In this document: piece after piece, positions 1 through 11,300 of the stretch
Numbering within the stretch: position 1 is the stretch's first letter
Layout of the letters: each line of letters begins with the position of its first letter
Source of the DNA: Ophiocordyceps camponoti-saundersi (nom. inval.)
Taxonomy: Eukaryota; Ascomycota; Sordariomycetes; Hypocreales; Ophiocordycipitaceae
Length of the DNA: 41,140 bases
NCBI GenBank assembly: GCA_003339415.1
Contig: PDHQ01000297.1
Coordinates: 1 to 41,140, forward strand
Reading direction: 5' to 3'
The notes under the pieces: model-generated
Database searches by the model: none
Told to the model about the DNA's origin: nothing
The model's input: the letters and a program-made list of their open reading frames with translations, nothing else
Program-made: the position numbers and the translations under genes

Positions 1-128
<128 letters not shown>

Positions 129-129
129 A

Positions 130-480
130 CTTACTTCTCTTTCTTCCTTATTTTTTACTTTTTTTACTAAAAGCTATACTTTTATAATAGCGTTCGTAAT
201 ACCTTCCTAAGTTCGTATAAATCTTCTAATTAATTATATATTCGAAGGCCTTATTATAGCTATAATAAATAGTTAATAAAGAGAAAAAAATAAAAAAAAT
301 AAATATACTTACGTAATATAAGTATATAAGACTCGGCGCTATTATTATAAATTAATAAGTAAAAGCTTCCTTATAAAAAGCTTATACTAAAAAATATAAG
401 GCTTAAGGCTTAAATCTAGCTTTAACTTAAAGTTTTCCTTATTATATTTCGATATAGAAAAATTAGTTCGAAGCGTATTT
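130..480 (-). pseudogene. Relic of an intron-containing gene, family unknown
   Basis: I do not recognise the family. Read on the minus strand, a coding tract (about 480 down to 313) is followed by a clear fungal intron at 260-312 (donor GTAAGTATATT, branch-like TTAACTA, acceptor TATAG, 53 bp). An exon at 135-259 follows and then a second donor, GTAAGTTTTT, at 134-130. The 135-259 exon reads as a basic peptide containing KAFEYII, IYTNLGRYYERYYKS and a KKSKK tail. The in-frame stops are TAG/TAA that fit CAG/CAA before RIP. Upstream sequence to about 600 is Lys-codon rich on the same strand and may be more of the gene. The gene would continue leftwards beyond the window. A transposon protein is likely from the setting, but that is inference. 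Confidence 0.5.
260..312 (-). other. Fungal spliceosomal intron remnant
   Basis: The minus strand shows GTAAG at 312-308, a TTAACTA branch-like site near the 3' end and TATAG at the 3' end (AG at 261-260). RIP would turn CAG into TAG. Length 53 bp is typical of filamentous ascomycete introns. Confidence 0.6.
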
Positions 481-608
481 TTTTCTAAGTTTTTTCCTTT
501 TTCCTATTTTTTTACTATAAATTTATTAGTATTTTTTTTTACTATTTTTCTTATTTTTTACTACTTTTTTTACCTTTTTCTTCTTTTTTAGTAATAAATA
601 AAGCTTAA

Positions 609-848
609 GAATTAACGCCTAAAGTAGGCTGCGAAGAACGTTTAAAAAACGAAGAGGCACTAGGCCCGGCCTTAGAGGGCCTAGCCTCTATAACTTTAAG
701 ACCTTCCGAAAACTTAGAAGCAGGGGAAATAGAGGCTTTAGTGGGCGCGTATAAGGCAGACATAATAAGGAGAGTTACGTAATTAGTGGAATTAAAAAGA
801 GAAGAAGAAGAGGTTACGAATAGTGCTTTTTTTATCGAATTTAGATAA
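609..848 (+). pseudogene. RIP-sparse relic ORF, acidic/charged peptide
   Basis: From GAA at 609 the plus frame is open to a TAA at 780-782, continues open to TAA at 846-848, and both stops fit RIPed CAA. The product is charged and helical-looking (EERLKNEEALG, then ENLEAGEIEALVGAYKADI, then ELKREEEE). The segment keeps several CA and TG dinucleotides and GC-rich codons, unlike its neighbours. The opposite strand is also open over about 57 codons and contains an ATG, so the coding strand is not certain; I prefer plus because the charged, E/K/L-rich composition looks more protein-like. I cannot assign a family. It sits immediately upstream of the first of two direct repeats. Confidence 0.4.
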
Positions 849-914
849 GAAACGAAGTAGAAATCGTTAAAAAAAGGAAAAAGAAAAGAAAGAGAAAGTT
901 AAAGGGGGAATTCC

Positions 915-1300
915 TATACTTTATGCTGCTAGAGCGTAGGAAATTCGGTATATAAGGTAGGTAGCTAGGAAGCGCGGAAAATTCTAATATTTCTTAATAT
1001 TTTTAGGACTTTCTATAAGTACCCTAGTTATTTTTTTATAGCGGTAGAAGGTAGTAATATTAGCAAAAGTATATTTCCTAGCATTTCTAAAGTATTATAG
1101 GCTAATACGGGGTTTTATACTTTTCCCTCCTAGAAAGAGGGAGAAAAAACGCCCTATTTACCTAAAATAGAAGGGCCTACTTTTTTATAACTTATAACCT
1201 TTTAAAGAATCTATATATAATTTTTTATAAGAAATAGATAATTAAAAGGTACTTAAATTAATTAAAAAAGCTTATTTTCCTAAGTATATAATAAATCTAT
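915..1300 (+). repeat. Direct repeat, left copy (TRIM/LTR-like)
   Basis: This copy matches 1615-1978 over most of its length, with shared blocks such as TAAGGTAGGTAGCTAGGAAG and ACGCCCTATTTAC. It starts TATACTTT and ends CCTAAGTA, which could be RIPed TG...CA LTR ends. The 5-bp flanks (ATTCC on the left of this copy, AATAC on the right of the other) do not match, so an LTR assignment is only tentative. Confidence 0.6.
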
Positions 1301-1614
1301 TAAAGAAAAGATTTTATATAAATTTAAATAGAGAGAAAATAATTTAAGTAAAAATAGATAAAAATAAAGAGATAGCTTATAAAGCTTAAAATAGTTCTTA
1401 ATTAGGAAAACCTTATAATAATATAATTTTTTTAATATAAAAGAAAAAAAATAAATATATATATTAATTATTAAGGCTTTAAAAAGCTATATAAAAGTAA
1501 ATTAAAAATATTTCTAAAAGTAAAACTAGCGAATAACTATTATAGAATTTTAAAATATATTTTTTCTTAATTTATTACTAATATTTTATTATATATAAGT
1601 AAAGAAGAAAAAGA
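1301..1614. other. Spacer between the two direct repeats
   Basis: This is 314 bp of AT-rich sequence with no recognisable coding tract. If the flanking repeats are LTRs, it would be the whole internal region of a very small non-autonomous element. Confidence 0.4.
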
Positions 1615-1978
1615 CTATACTTTCTACTACTAGAATGTAAGAAATTCGGTTTATAAGGTAGGTAGCTAGGAAGCGCGGAAAATTCTAGTATTACTTAGTA
1701 TTTTCGGGACTTTTATAAGTACCTTAGTTATTTTTTTATAGCGGTGGAAGGTAGTAACGTTAGTAAAAGTATATTTCCTAGTATTTTTAAAAGCTAGTGC
1801 GGGGTTTTATACTCTTACTTCTTAGAAATAAGTAGAAAAAACGCCCTATTTACTTAAAATAGAAAGGCCTACTTTTTCCTAACTTATAACTTTTTAAAGA
1901 TTTTATATATAAATTTTTATAAAATATAGATAATTATAAAATACTTAAAATAATTAAAAAGGCTTATTTTCCTAAGTA
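1615..1978 (+). repeat. Direct repeat, right copy (TRIM/LTR-like)
   Basis: This is the second copy of the 915-1300 repeat. It keeps some bases the left copy has lost (GCGGTGGAAGG against GCGGTAGAAGG) and vice versa, as expected of independent RIP mutation of two once-identical sequences. Confidence 0.6.
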
Positions 1979-2987
1979 AATACTTATAATATTTAAAATA
2001 TAATATTTTTATTTTTTTTAAAAAAATAGATAAAATAATTTTAAAAAATATTAAAAAGATAAAATTATTTAAATAAGTTATAAGTATTTTTAAAACTTAA
2101 GATTCTTATAATAATAAAAGAATTATAATTAATTATAATATTTTTATAAAAGTATATTTTTTTAAATAATTAAAAATAATATTATAAAAAATAATTAAAA
2201 TATTTTTTTTTTAAGTTTTTATAATAGAGAAATAATATAGTATTTTTTTTCCTATTTTTTCTTATTTATAAACTTATTAATTAGCGAGATAATAAAATTA
2301 TTACTTTTTATATAAAGCTTTACTAAGATTTTATAATAAGAAAAGAAACTCGGTTTCTTAAAAAGTAGAAAAAAGACGTTTTATTTTATTTCTAGCTTAT
2401 TAAAATAACTATAATATTAAGATTTTTATATAATATTCTCTTTATAATAAAGTTACTTATATAGTATATTTTCTATTTTTATCTTTTATATTTATAAGTT
2501 AATTTAAATATTAGTATTCTAAGAGTTTAGTATAAGGTAGGAGTTTTAAGTATTTTTTAAAAATATTATATAAATATTTAAAAATATAATAAAATAATAA
2601 ATATAAATTAGATAAGGCCTATTCTATTATATATAGAATATAACTTATTATAGCTTTTTTTAAGCTTTATATAATACTATTAATTTATATAAGGGAAATT
2701 TACTAATATTTTTATATCTTTTTATATAATTTTTTTAAAATTAAGAAAAAAATCTTAAAAAACTAAGAAAAGCTATATTATACTTATAGCTTACTAATTA
2801 ACTTATAAAAGTTTTTTATTTATTTATTTATTTATTTTATAGTTTTTTTACTATACTTTTTCTTACTTAATAATATTAATTTCTTCTTTAAAATTTATAG
2901 TTTCTTATTTTCTTAGCTTTTATAAGCGTTATTTATTATTCTTAATTAGAAAAATTATAGAAATCTATTTTTAGAAAAAATTATAAA
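1979..2987. other. AT-rich stretch without recognisable gene
   Basis: I see no coding tract, terminal repeat or RNA gene here. It contains a short (TTTA)n run at about 2817-2839. It is probably decayed repeat sequence. Confidence 0.5.
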
Positions 2988-3141
2988 AAATCATAAATGA
3001 TTTTTTTAAAAAAATCACTTATAATATGATTTTTTTTACGTGATTTAAATCACGGATAAAAAAAATCACTTATAAGTGATTTAAATCACGGAAAAAAAAA
3101 TCACGAAAAATCACTCATATAATCACTTATAAGTGATTTTT
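2988..3141. repeat. Cluster of small palindromes sparing CA/TG
   Basis: Near-perfect palindromes recur here: AAATCACTTATAAGTGATTT at 3063-3082, AATCACTTATAAGTGATT at 3121-3138, and CGTGATTTAAATCACG at 3039-3054 with a second GTGATTTAAATCAC just after 3075. TCA/TGA, and so CpA/TpG, occurs about ten times, although these dinucleotides are nearly absent on either side. It could be a small fold-back element too short or too young for RIP. Confidence 0.7.
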
Positions 3142-3149
3142 TTCTAACC

Positions 3150-3480
3150 CTAGAGGGCGACGCTATATAAGTTAATTATAACCGTAAAAACTTTTTCTAT
3201 AATATATAGCTTTACTTTAAATTATAATAATCTTAAACTTTAAAGTTTATTATATTTATTATTTTATTAGAAGCTAAGGTAATTATTAATAAAATTATTT
3301 TAAAAGATATTTTTATTTTTATATAAGTAATTATTAAATAAATAGCGAAGTTTAAAAAGGTTTAAGAAGGCGCCCCCCTTACTCTAACTTTATTAGTTAG
3401 TAATATCTTTTTAGCTATTATAGCTATAGTTTCCTTTTTTTTCTATAGCTTTAGGGGAAGTAAAACTCTTTTAATATAAG
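3150..3480 (-). repeat. Repeat R, copy 0 (3' part, split by hAT)
   Basis: The reverse complement of this segment matches 15470-15800 of the full R copy: the block GGCGCCCCCCTT, the TAGCTATTATAGCTATAG stretch and GACGCTATATAAG. It stops at the hAT transposon and resumes at 11498, where the missing part of R continues in the same orientation. Joined, the two parts have the length of the uninterrupted copy. Its left end is cut at the palindrome cluster. Confidence 0.8.
3473..3480. repeat. hAT target-site duplication, left
   Basis: AATATAAG, repeated exactly at 11498-11505. The uninterrupted R copy has one such site at the matching place, so this is a genuine 8-bp duplication, the length typical of hAT elements. 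Confidence 0.88.
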
Positions 3481-3665
3481 CAGAGTTTAAAATTAGTTAG
3501 TCTTTAGTTAGATAGGACTAACTAAAAAAAGTCCGGACTAAAATACGTACCTTTTAGTTAGTCTTTAGTTAGTTACTATAAGGACTTCAGTTAGTCCTTA
3601 AATATAAGGACTAATTATTTAAAAACTAAAAACTAAAAGGATTAAAGTTTTAGTTAGCTTACGTA
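3481..3665. repeat. hAT left terminal and subterminal repeats
   Basis: The terminal inverted repeat is followed by repeated TTAGTTAG, CTTTAGTTAG and CTAACTAA motifs, plus the small palindrome AGTCCGGACT. These form transposase-binding-like subterminal repeats mirrored at 11300-11497. Confidence 0.75.
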
Positions 3666-5328
3666 AGCTATTTTATTCTAAAAAAATACTACTAGATAGC
3701 GCGACTAATATAGTATATAGAAGTTAAGTGTTTTTTTTATAGATTATTATTAAGCGAGGAAGAAAATCTTTAATTTAATATATTTAAAAGAGAAATAAAA
3801 ACTAGTAATAATAAGAGTAATAATTTTAAAAATAATAGTAAAATAAATAATAAGAATATAATATAACTTTAAAAAGGCCTTAATATAATTTAAATAAGCT
3901 TAATTATTAAAAATCTTAAAACTTATAAAATTATTAATATATAAAAAGTAAATATTAATAAAAAATATATTATTAGCTAGAAAAATTTATCTAATAATAA
4001 ATAAAAAACTAGCTATAAAAGAAAACTTATAAGCTTTAATCTTCTTCTTTTAAAGCTTTTTTTTCCTCTTCTTTAATTTCCTAGAAATTAGTAAGCGTTA
4101 AATTCTAGTTTTTTAATAAGATTAACTACTTTATAATTTCAGGTTCTAAATTATTCCTAGATAATATAATAATATTATTAGAAATAGAAAAAATAGCCTC
4201 GATTAAGGCTAATATACCTAGAATAGCTAAAAATTTTCTAGCTAAAATTATTAAAGTAGGGAAGCGGAAAGCGTTATTTTTCTAATATAAGAGCAGGTTA
4301 CTCTAAGAAATAATTAGTAAATAAGGAGAAAAAATTATAAAAAAAATATATAACTATATCTTAGAAGGTAAATAAGCTTATAAAAGGTATTATTTTAGTT
4401 CTTTATTAGGAAAAAGTTTTTTTAGATTATAAACTAAAGTCGAACTTTTCTAAGGTAAACGTTCTAGGACTTCTTAAATCTATTTCTTTTTATTCCATAG
4501 TTTTATAGCTAAAAACAATTAGTAAAAATTTTAAAAAAAATATAATCTTACTTATAGATTAAATTCCTCTTAAAAAAGATATAAGATATCCTTTTTTATA
4601 GCTAAATAATAATAAAGAAAGCCGTCTTCCTTAAAATAAATATCTTTATATTATAGGTCTAATATAATAGCGAATAAATAAGGTTAGAAAGCTAGTAAGT
4701 TGTTTTTTTAAGTTATTTTAGAAAGTCTTTCTCTAGCTTTTTTAAGCCCTTTATTATATAGGTTTTAAAGGTAATAGAATAAGAAGACTAAAAAGTAATT
4801 TGTAAGTATTTTAAAAAAGAAAAAAAAGAAAAATACCTAGCTTTTTTTAAAGTTAGAAAATTCTTTATATAGTTTAGTAAGCCGATTAAAGATCTAATAA
4901 ATAAAAAGTAATCCTTCTAAACTTATTATATAAAAGTAGCCTTATAAATAAATAAAAGGAGTTAAAAAAACGTTAAAAATAGCTTTAAAATCTTTTAAAG
5001 CTTCCTATTCCTTATTAGTAGGAAATACTTTTTTATACTCTTTATATTCCGTTAATTTAGAAACCTATTCTAAAGCAGAACGGAATTCTAATACTCTTTT
5101 AAGTATAAAAAACGTAGAATTCTACCTTATAGCGTTATTTATTTAATTAATTAGTAGTTAAATAAATAATTATTAAGTAAAAAAACTTACTAATAATAAC
5201 CTTTGTTTTTTTAGATTATTTTATATTTCCCTTAGATTTTTACTATTATAAACCCTTTTAAAAAGGCTATTTAAGCTTTATATTATACTTAATAATAAGC
5301 AAAATACGTTAAAGTTAGTTAAAAAGCG

Positions 5329-5379
5329 CTATAAAAATAAATAATTAGTAAAAAATAATAATAAAAATAAATAACTTAC
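5329..5379 (-). other. Intron remnant in hAT transposase gene
   Basis: Minus strand: donor GTAAGTTATTTATT, branch-like TTTACTAATTA, acceptor TTTATAG; 51 bp. It is the clearest of five similar introns in this relic. Confidence 0.7.
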
Positions 5380-6253
5380 TATTATACTCTTATAAAATAG
5401 TATTTTTATCTAAAAGTTACCTTTCTAAGTTAGAATTATTTAAAAAGGCTTTAAAGATATCCTAAGCTATTAAATTAATAATATATACTAGGTAGCGAAT
5501 TTAGCTAGTAAATTCTTTAGAAGAAAGGTTATTATAAGCTAAGGAATAAGCTTTTAAAAAGGTCTTATTATTAGTAATATTATTATAAGTAATATTAGTA
5601 TAATATTATTAGTAAATAAATAAATTAGTAAATAAAGAAATAAAGAAATTATTAATATACCTATTAATAGACTTTAAAGTAATATTAAGGTAAGCTTTAA
5701 AGTAGGAAAGAATTTTAATATAAATATAATTTCTAGTATACTATTCTAAAAGCTTTTTAAAAGCTAAAAATTATTAGTTTTTATAAATAAATAAAGAAAT
5801 AAATAACTTACTTATAAGCTTATAATATAGCTTAAAGTTTAGGGAAATATAAGCTATAATTAAGCCTAAATAAGTATCTTAAGTAGCTAAAGTCTAGATA
5901 TTAAAAATAAGGCTATAAAAGCTACTTTTAGATAAATAACTTATAAAGTTATTATTTAACTTTAAAAGGGCTTTGTTAAAGTAGTTTTTTAAATAATCCT
6001 TTAACTTAGTATAATAGATAAGCTAGTAGTCCCTAGAAAAAGTTAATTAAAAATTTAAATAAAAGGAAAATAACTTACTAATTATAATAAGTAAGAAGCT
6101 TATTAAAAAGCTTAGAGTAAATTATAGAAAAAGAAATATTTATAGTTAAAAGAAAATTAATAACTTAATTCTAAGCTAAATTAGTATTAAAAGCTAAGTT
6201 TAACTTAGCTTATTTTTTAAAAAAAATTTATTAAATTTTTTTAATAGATTATT

Positions 6254-6299
6254 CTAATATAAAATTAGTAAATTAATAATAAAAAAGTAAAAAACTTAC
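6254..6299 (-). other. Intron remnant in hAT transposase gene
   Basis: Minus strand: donor GTAAGTTTTTTAC, branch-like TTTACTAATTT, acceptor ATTAG; 46 bp. It is the most upstream of the clear introns. Confidence 0.65.
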
Positions 6300-6889
6300 T
6301 TCTTTTTAAGTTTTTTTTTAAAATTTTAATTATAAGTAATTATTTTATATTTATTCTTATAATACTAAAATAAATTTAAAGCTTAAAACTTATAAATTAG
6401 AAAAATAAACTCCTTCGAATAGCTATTTATATAAAAAATTTAATTAATAATACTTTTTTATAATAAAAAAAAAGAAAAAAAAGAAAAAAAAATACTAATA
6501 TAATATAAATAGCTTTTACTTTTTATTCTTTATTTTCCTTAATCGGAAGAAGCTATTAGGTAAATAAGCCGTGCTATAAAATATAAATTTTTAAATTCTT
6601 ATTCTAGCTTAATTTAAATTCCTTTATATTATATTAAGAAATAGCTATATTTTCCTTTTCTTTTCCTTTTTTCGAAGGGCTTAAAAGTTCCTAAAAAGGT
6701 CCCTAATCTAAAAACTTAATACTATTTAATTTTATAACTATATCGCTATTATAGCTATTAAAATTAGCTAAGGTTACTTAAGAAAGCTCTCCCTAAAAGG
6801 TAATTAAAGGCGTATAGTTAAAGTTAGATATTTTGCGAGAGATTAAAGAGACTAGGCTAAAAGCGGTTAGCTTTATAGTATTCTTTAAA

Positions 6890-8022
6890 AAAAAGCTTTT
6901 TAAAAATACCCTTTTTATCTTTATAGCTTATTTCGAAAGAGTTATTAAGTAGATTAAAGTTATAATATATATAGGTTATAATATATAACTATAAAGTTAA
7001 AGAAAAAAACTTAAAACTTTAAAAATTTTTTTATATATAAGGAAAATAGGTAAGGGTATTTAGTAATACGCTAGAAAAAGCGCCTTACGCTACGTATTTA
7101 GTTATAAACTTACTTTTCTAAGATATACCTTCTTTATATTTTTAGAATATTTTTTAATAATAAGGTTTAAAGGTTTACTTAAAACCTCGTATTACTTATA
7201 AGGAGGGGTAAGTATAAAAGGCTCTTTTATATTAACTTAAAGAAAAAATTAGGAAAAAGCGGTATAAAAGTAGGGAAAAAATATATAAGATTTTTTATAG
7301 CTTTACCTATATTATGTTTTTTTTAATAATTTTAGTTATTTTTATTTTATCTTAAATTAATTTTAAAAAGAAATAGAGATATATTTCTATTACTTACTAA
7401 AGTATATTCCGCAAAGCTACTATAAGGTAAAGTACGTTTTTAAGCTTTAGTAATTTAAAAAAAGATATAAGATAAGTAAAAAAAGTAAAAAAAAATTATT
7501 TTATTATAAATTAGCTTAAAAGCTTTTATAATAAGTTTTTAATTTAATTTATTTATTATCTAAAATATATTTATAAAATTAAGTTATAATATTAAGTAAT
7601 ATATATAACTTTATTTTTATTATAAAGTATTTTTTAAATAGTTACCTAATAAGATAATAATTATATAAAAAATCTAAAAAAATATATATAATAATTTATT
7701 ATATATAAGATTTTTCTCTTTTATATAATATACTTTATTATAAGTAAATAACTAGTAATTTATAATTTTTTAAATAAGCTAATAAATAGAAAGTATTTTT
7801 AAACCTTTTATTATTTTAAAAAAATCTAAAAAAATCTACTTAAAAGGCTTATAATATTTTTATTATTTAAATTATTTTATTAGAATTTTAATAAGAAAGA
7901 TAAGCTTTTATTATAAATAAACTATAATATTTTATTATAAATATCTTTAATAAACTTTTCTATATATTATTTTTATATTAATATTTTATTATCTTTAAGT
8001 TTTATATTATAATAAGGTTTTT
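6890..8022. other. hAT interior without recognisable gene
   Basis: This lies between the transposase 5' end and the nested LTR element. It probably holds the transposase promoter side. A segment at about 7365-7510 resembles 10065-10240 in direct orientation (shared ATTACTTACTAA and GGTAAAGTACG-like blocks). No other structure was recognised. Confidence 0.4.
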
Positions 8023-8231
8023 TATAAAGGTCTTACTAAGGCGACTATAAAAGTAAGCTAAAGTAAAGTTATAATTAAAGCTATCGAAGAGAGGAAGGAG
8101 AAAGGAGAGAAGCCCCCTTCCTAAGCTAGCTATATACCCCGCGTAATAACTAAGCGCTATCAGGAAAACCTAAATATATCCGCTATAATCCCCCTATCTA
8201 GTTATAATTAGTTATAAACTAATCCCTTATA
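8023..8231 (+). repeat. Family A copy 1, 5' LTR
   Basis: 209 bp; nearly identical to the 3' LTR apart from C/T and G/A differences. Confidence 0.92.
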
Positions 8232-9588
8232 TAGCCCCCTCCTTAAGCTAGCTAAGGAGGTAGGAGCGTAAGATAGAAAAGTTATATACTACTACGCTAG
8301 TAAGATACTTTATATAGTCCTTAGCTAATAGCCTAATAGCCTCCGTAGAGATAAGGATAAAAGGGCGGAAAAGCTCCCTTATAGTTTAGGGAATTAAACC
8401 CCAATCCTTATAAGGAAAATTCTAATAAGTTTAGAATCGTAGCACCGCTTAAGGTAAGAATTAATAAACTTATATACTAGTAGTAAAAATTTACCTATAT
8501 AGCTAGTATATAAGATTAAGTAGTACTATATTAGTTATAGGAAGCTTAAAAAATAACTTAATTATAGTAAATAATAAAGCTAGCTATATATTTATTATTA
8601 TATACTACTAGCGCTAGTTTATAAGCTAGGGCGTAATATAATTACGGTATATACTTATTAATAAATTTACGCGCCTAAGCTACGCGTAAACTATTTTTAT
8701 ATAAGGTAACGTAATAAAGCCGGAAATTACCTAAGCTATAATATTTAGTATATACTTATCCCTTTTTACTTATTATCCTTTTAATTAAAATACTTTAAAT
8801 TTACCTCTAACTACCTTACTCCGCTTATAAAAAGCCTTAACCTTAATATCTTTATTTACTTATAAAGCTTTAGATAATTACGCTTAAAATAACTAATTTA
8901 ATTATACTAATAATAATATTAGCGCTTAATAATATTAAAATAAGATTATATAAATATAATATTTATTAAGTTAGTAGAAAAAAGGGGGCGGTAAATTAAC
9001 TAGCGCGTTAGGAATATTCTTAAAATTAAATACTTTATTAAAGCCTCGAAGAAGGCTAGCGAAAGCCGCGTATATTATAAGCTAGTTCTTATAATCTAAG
9101 TACTCTTATAGCTCTTTATATAGCCCGGACGAGAGTAGAATAATCCTAGCATAGTTAGACTAATATAATAATCCGGCCTTAAAAAAGGTATATTCTTACC
9201 TTATAACGTATTCTCTAAGGGGCTTTAATAGCTCCTAATATATCTTAACTAAGGAAAAACTTACTTAGCGCTTTTTATAACTTTCCCCGAGAAGCTTAGA
9301 GATATACGCTAAAAAGGCTTTAAGCTAGTAAGAAAAATCTATAGCTATAATAATATACGGAAAGAATATTTACTAAAAGGTACTAAGATAAGAAAAGATA
9401 TAGTAAAATTAAAACTTAGGCTCCCTAATTACGGCTCTATTAATTATAAATTTAATATATATAGTAGCTAGCTAAGAGTTTAGGCTAGAATAAGCTAAGA
9501 GCAGCTTTAATATAAGTAAAATTTAATAGCGTTTTATATTAAAATCTTATTTTTACGTTTAGTTAGCGGTAAGAGGAGCTTTAATTAA

Positions 9589-9797
9589 TATAAAGGTTTT
9601 ACTAAGGCGATTATAGAAGTAAGCTAAAATAGAGTTATAATTAAAGCTATTAAAAAGAGGAAGGAGAAAGGAGAGAAGCCCCCTTCCTAAGCTAGCTATA
9701 TACCCCGCGCGATAACTAAGCGCTATCGGGAAAACCTAAATATATCCGCTATAATCCCCTTATTTAGCTACGATTAGTTATAAACTAATCCCTTATA
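9589..9797 (+). repeat. Family A copy 1, 3' LTR
   Basis: 209 bp, followed by the TTTTT duplication at 9798-9802. Confidence 0.92.
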
Positions 9798-9802
9798 TTT
9801 TT

Positions 9803-11300
9803 TTACTTTTTCTACTAATTTTCTAGCTATTTTATAAGCTTTTTTTCACGCTTTTATATTTTTTTTATATTTTTTTTCTTACTTTTTACTTATTTTTTAA
9901 GGAAAAGGCTTAGATCGCCTAGCGTATTATAACTTAATTTACTTAATTCTTTTTTATATAGTTATAATAGCTAAAAATAATTAGTATTTTTAATTATAAA
10001 GCTTTTTTAAAATAGCTTACCTTAATTAATTAAAGGGGGAGTTTTTTATTTATTTTAAATAAATTTTTAAAAAAAAGAGAAATATATTTTACTACTTACT
10101 AAGTTATATGCCGCGTACTAAATACCCGCCGCGGGGTAAAGTACTCTTTATAACTTAAGTAATTTTAAAAAAGGTATAAGGTATAATAAAATATAATTTA
10201 AAAATATAAAAAAAATTACTTTAGCTTTAGAAGCTTACTTATATTTTTTATAAGGTATATTTCTAAGCTAATATAATATTATATAAATTAAAAGAATAAT
10301 TATATAAAGTAGCTACTTATTCCCTAAATTTAATATATTTTATAAAAAAGATATAAAGGTATATAAAAGAAAAATTAAAAAAGTAAAAAATTATTTATTT
10401 TTTAAAGCTATAAGCTATATTCTATATATAATTTTATAGCTATTATTAGCTTTTCTATTAAATCTTTTATTTAAATAAGGGAAGTCTTTTAAAGTTAATA
10501 ATATAAATAAAATAAAATTAATAGTTATAATTTTAAGTAAAAAATCTTATAAGAAAGCTTTAAAAATCTATTACTTAAAAAGATTTTATTTATATTTTTA
10601 ACCTTATTATTAAAGGAGTTATGTTTCTAAAAAATAAAATTTTATCCGTATCTTAATTTACTATACTAAAAAATAACTTCGTAAGGAAAAAAGGGTAAAA
10701 AACAGAAAATAATTTATAACTACGGCTATAATAAGCTTACTAACTTAAAAAAAGAATATTACGTAAAGGAGACCTTTTTCTTTCTAACTAAATTTTATAT
10801 AATTTTTTCCTCTTTAATTAAGCTTTTAAAATAAATATTAGTACTTTTAGTACCTAGTATAAGGTAGTAAATAAAATATTTATTATCTTTTTTTAATAAT
10901 TTATTTAAAAATAGAAAAAAACTATAGCCTTATAAGATATAATATTTTAAGTAATATAAATCTTAAAAGCTTTTAAAATAATATTATTTAATACTTATAA
11001 TAAATTCTTAAAATAACTATATTCTTTCTATTAATATTTTTATAATAATTTTAAGAAAATAGATAAAATTATAAAAAAGTAGTTTTTAGCTATAATAATA
11101 CCTATTTATTTCTTTAGATTATTACTTACTATTATATAATTTACTAAGGTTTTTTTTTCTTATTAATATTTTTAAAAAACGTTTTTTAAAAAAGTATTAT
11201 TTTTAACCTTTTATTAAAAAATAAGTAAAATAGCTAAAACTATAATAAAAAGACTATTAAGAAGCGCTTTTAATAAGGTCTTTTTTAAAAATAAAAAAAA
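9803..11300. other. hAT right half, no clear gene
   Basis: AT-rich with decayed coding-like patches. One is the plus-strand tract at about 10725-10800, which reads GY-KL-NLKKEYYVKET with only RIP-type stops. A segment at 10065-10240 resembles 7365-7510. I could not assign a second hAT-encoded protein. Confidence 0.35.

Larger units (their letters stand above)
4036..6885 (-). pseudogene. hAT transposase relic with several introns
   Basis: This encoded the transposase of the surrounding hAT element. The C-terminus reads on the minus strand from about 4300 to the stop at 4036-4038. It shows the hAT dimerisation signature: a block read as WKNNAFRFPTLAILARKFL, then (with RIP stops reverted) an S-ASIERxFS motif, NNLEPEIIK, and an acidic tail. 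Upstream exons are broken by introns with GTAAGT donors, CTAAT-like branch sites and TAG acceptors, at 5126-5190, 5329-5379, 5764-5811, 6033-6078 and 6254-6299. The N-terminal tract (about 6885 to 6540) is a continuous frame with only RIP-type stops. I could not place a BED zinc finger or the catalytic D/D/E residues. Start is approximate. Confidence 0.8.
8023..9797 (+). mobile_element. Family A non-autonomous LTR element, copy 1
   Basis: This is 1775 bp with 209-bp LTRs (8023-8231 and 9589-9797) and the 5-bp target duplication TTTTT on both sides. LTRs begin TATAAAGGTCTTAC and end AATCCCTTATA, the RIPed form of TG...CA. The ~1.36-kb interior contains no protein domain I recognise. Just inside the left LTR is a palindromic block, CCTCCTTAAGCTAGCTAAGGAGG-like, at about 8236-8260. 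A purine-rich GGTAAGAGGAG precedes the right LTR and fits a polypurine tract, which gives the orientation. Nested in the hAT element. Confidence 0.92.

Noticed and set aside
2988..3141. Rho-independent terminators or tRNA-like structure
   Set aside because: Palindromes have no loop or clover-leaf pattern, and bacterial terminators are out of place in this genome.
3139..3150. Telomere-like TTCTAACCCTA
   Set aside because: Only one unit is present, with no tandem array.
3488..3660. A stand-alone MITE with TTAGTTAG repeats, and a second one at 11300-11497
   Set aside because: The two are the subterminal regions of one hAT element: the outer bases are inverted repeats and both sides carry the same AATATAAG duplication in one split R copy.
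7365..10240. LTR pair formed by the similar segments 7365-7510 and 10065-10240
   Set aside because: Similarity is patchy, no TG...CA-type ends or duplication could be placed, and both lie within the hAT element.
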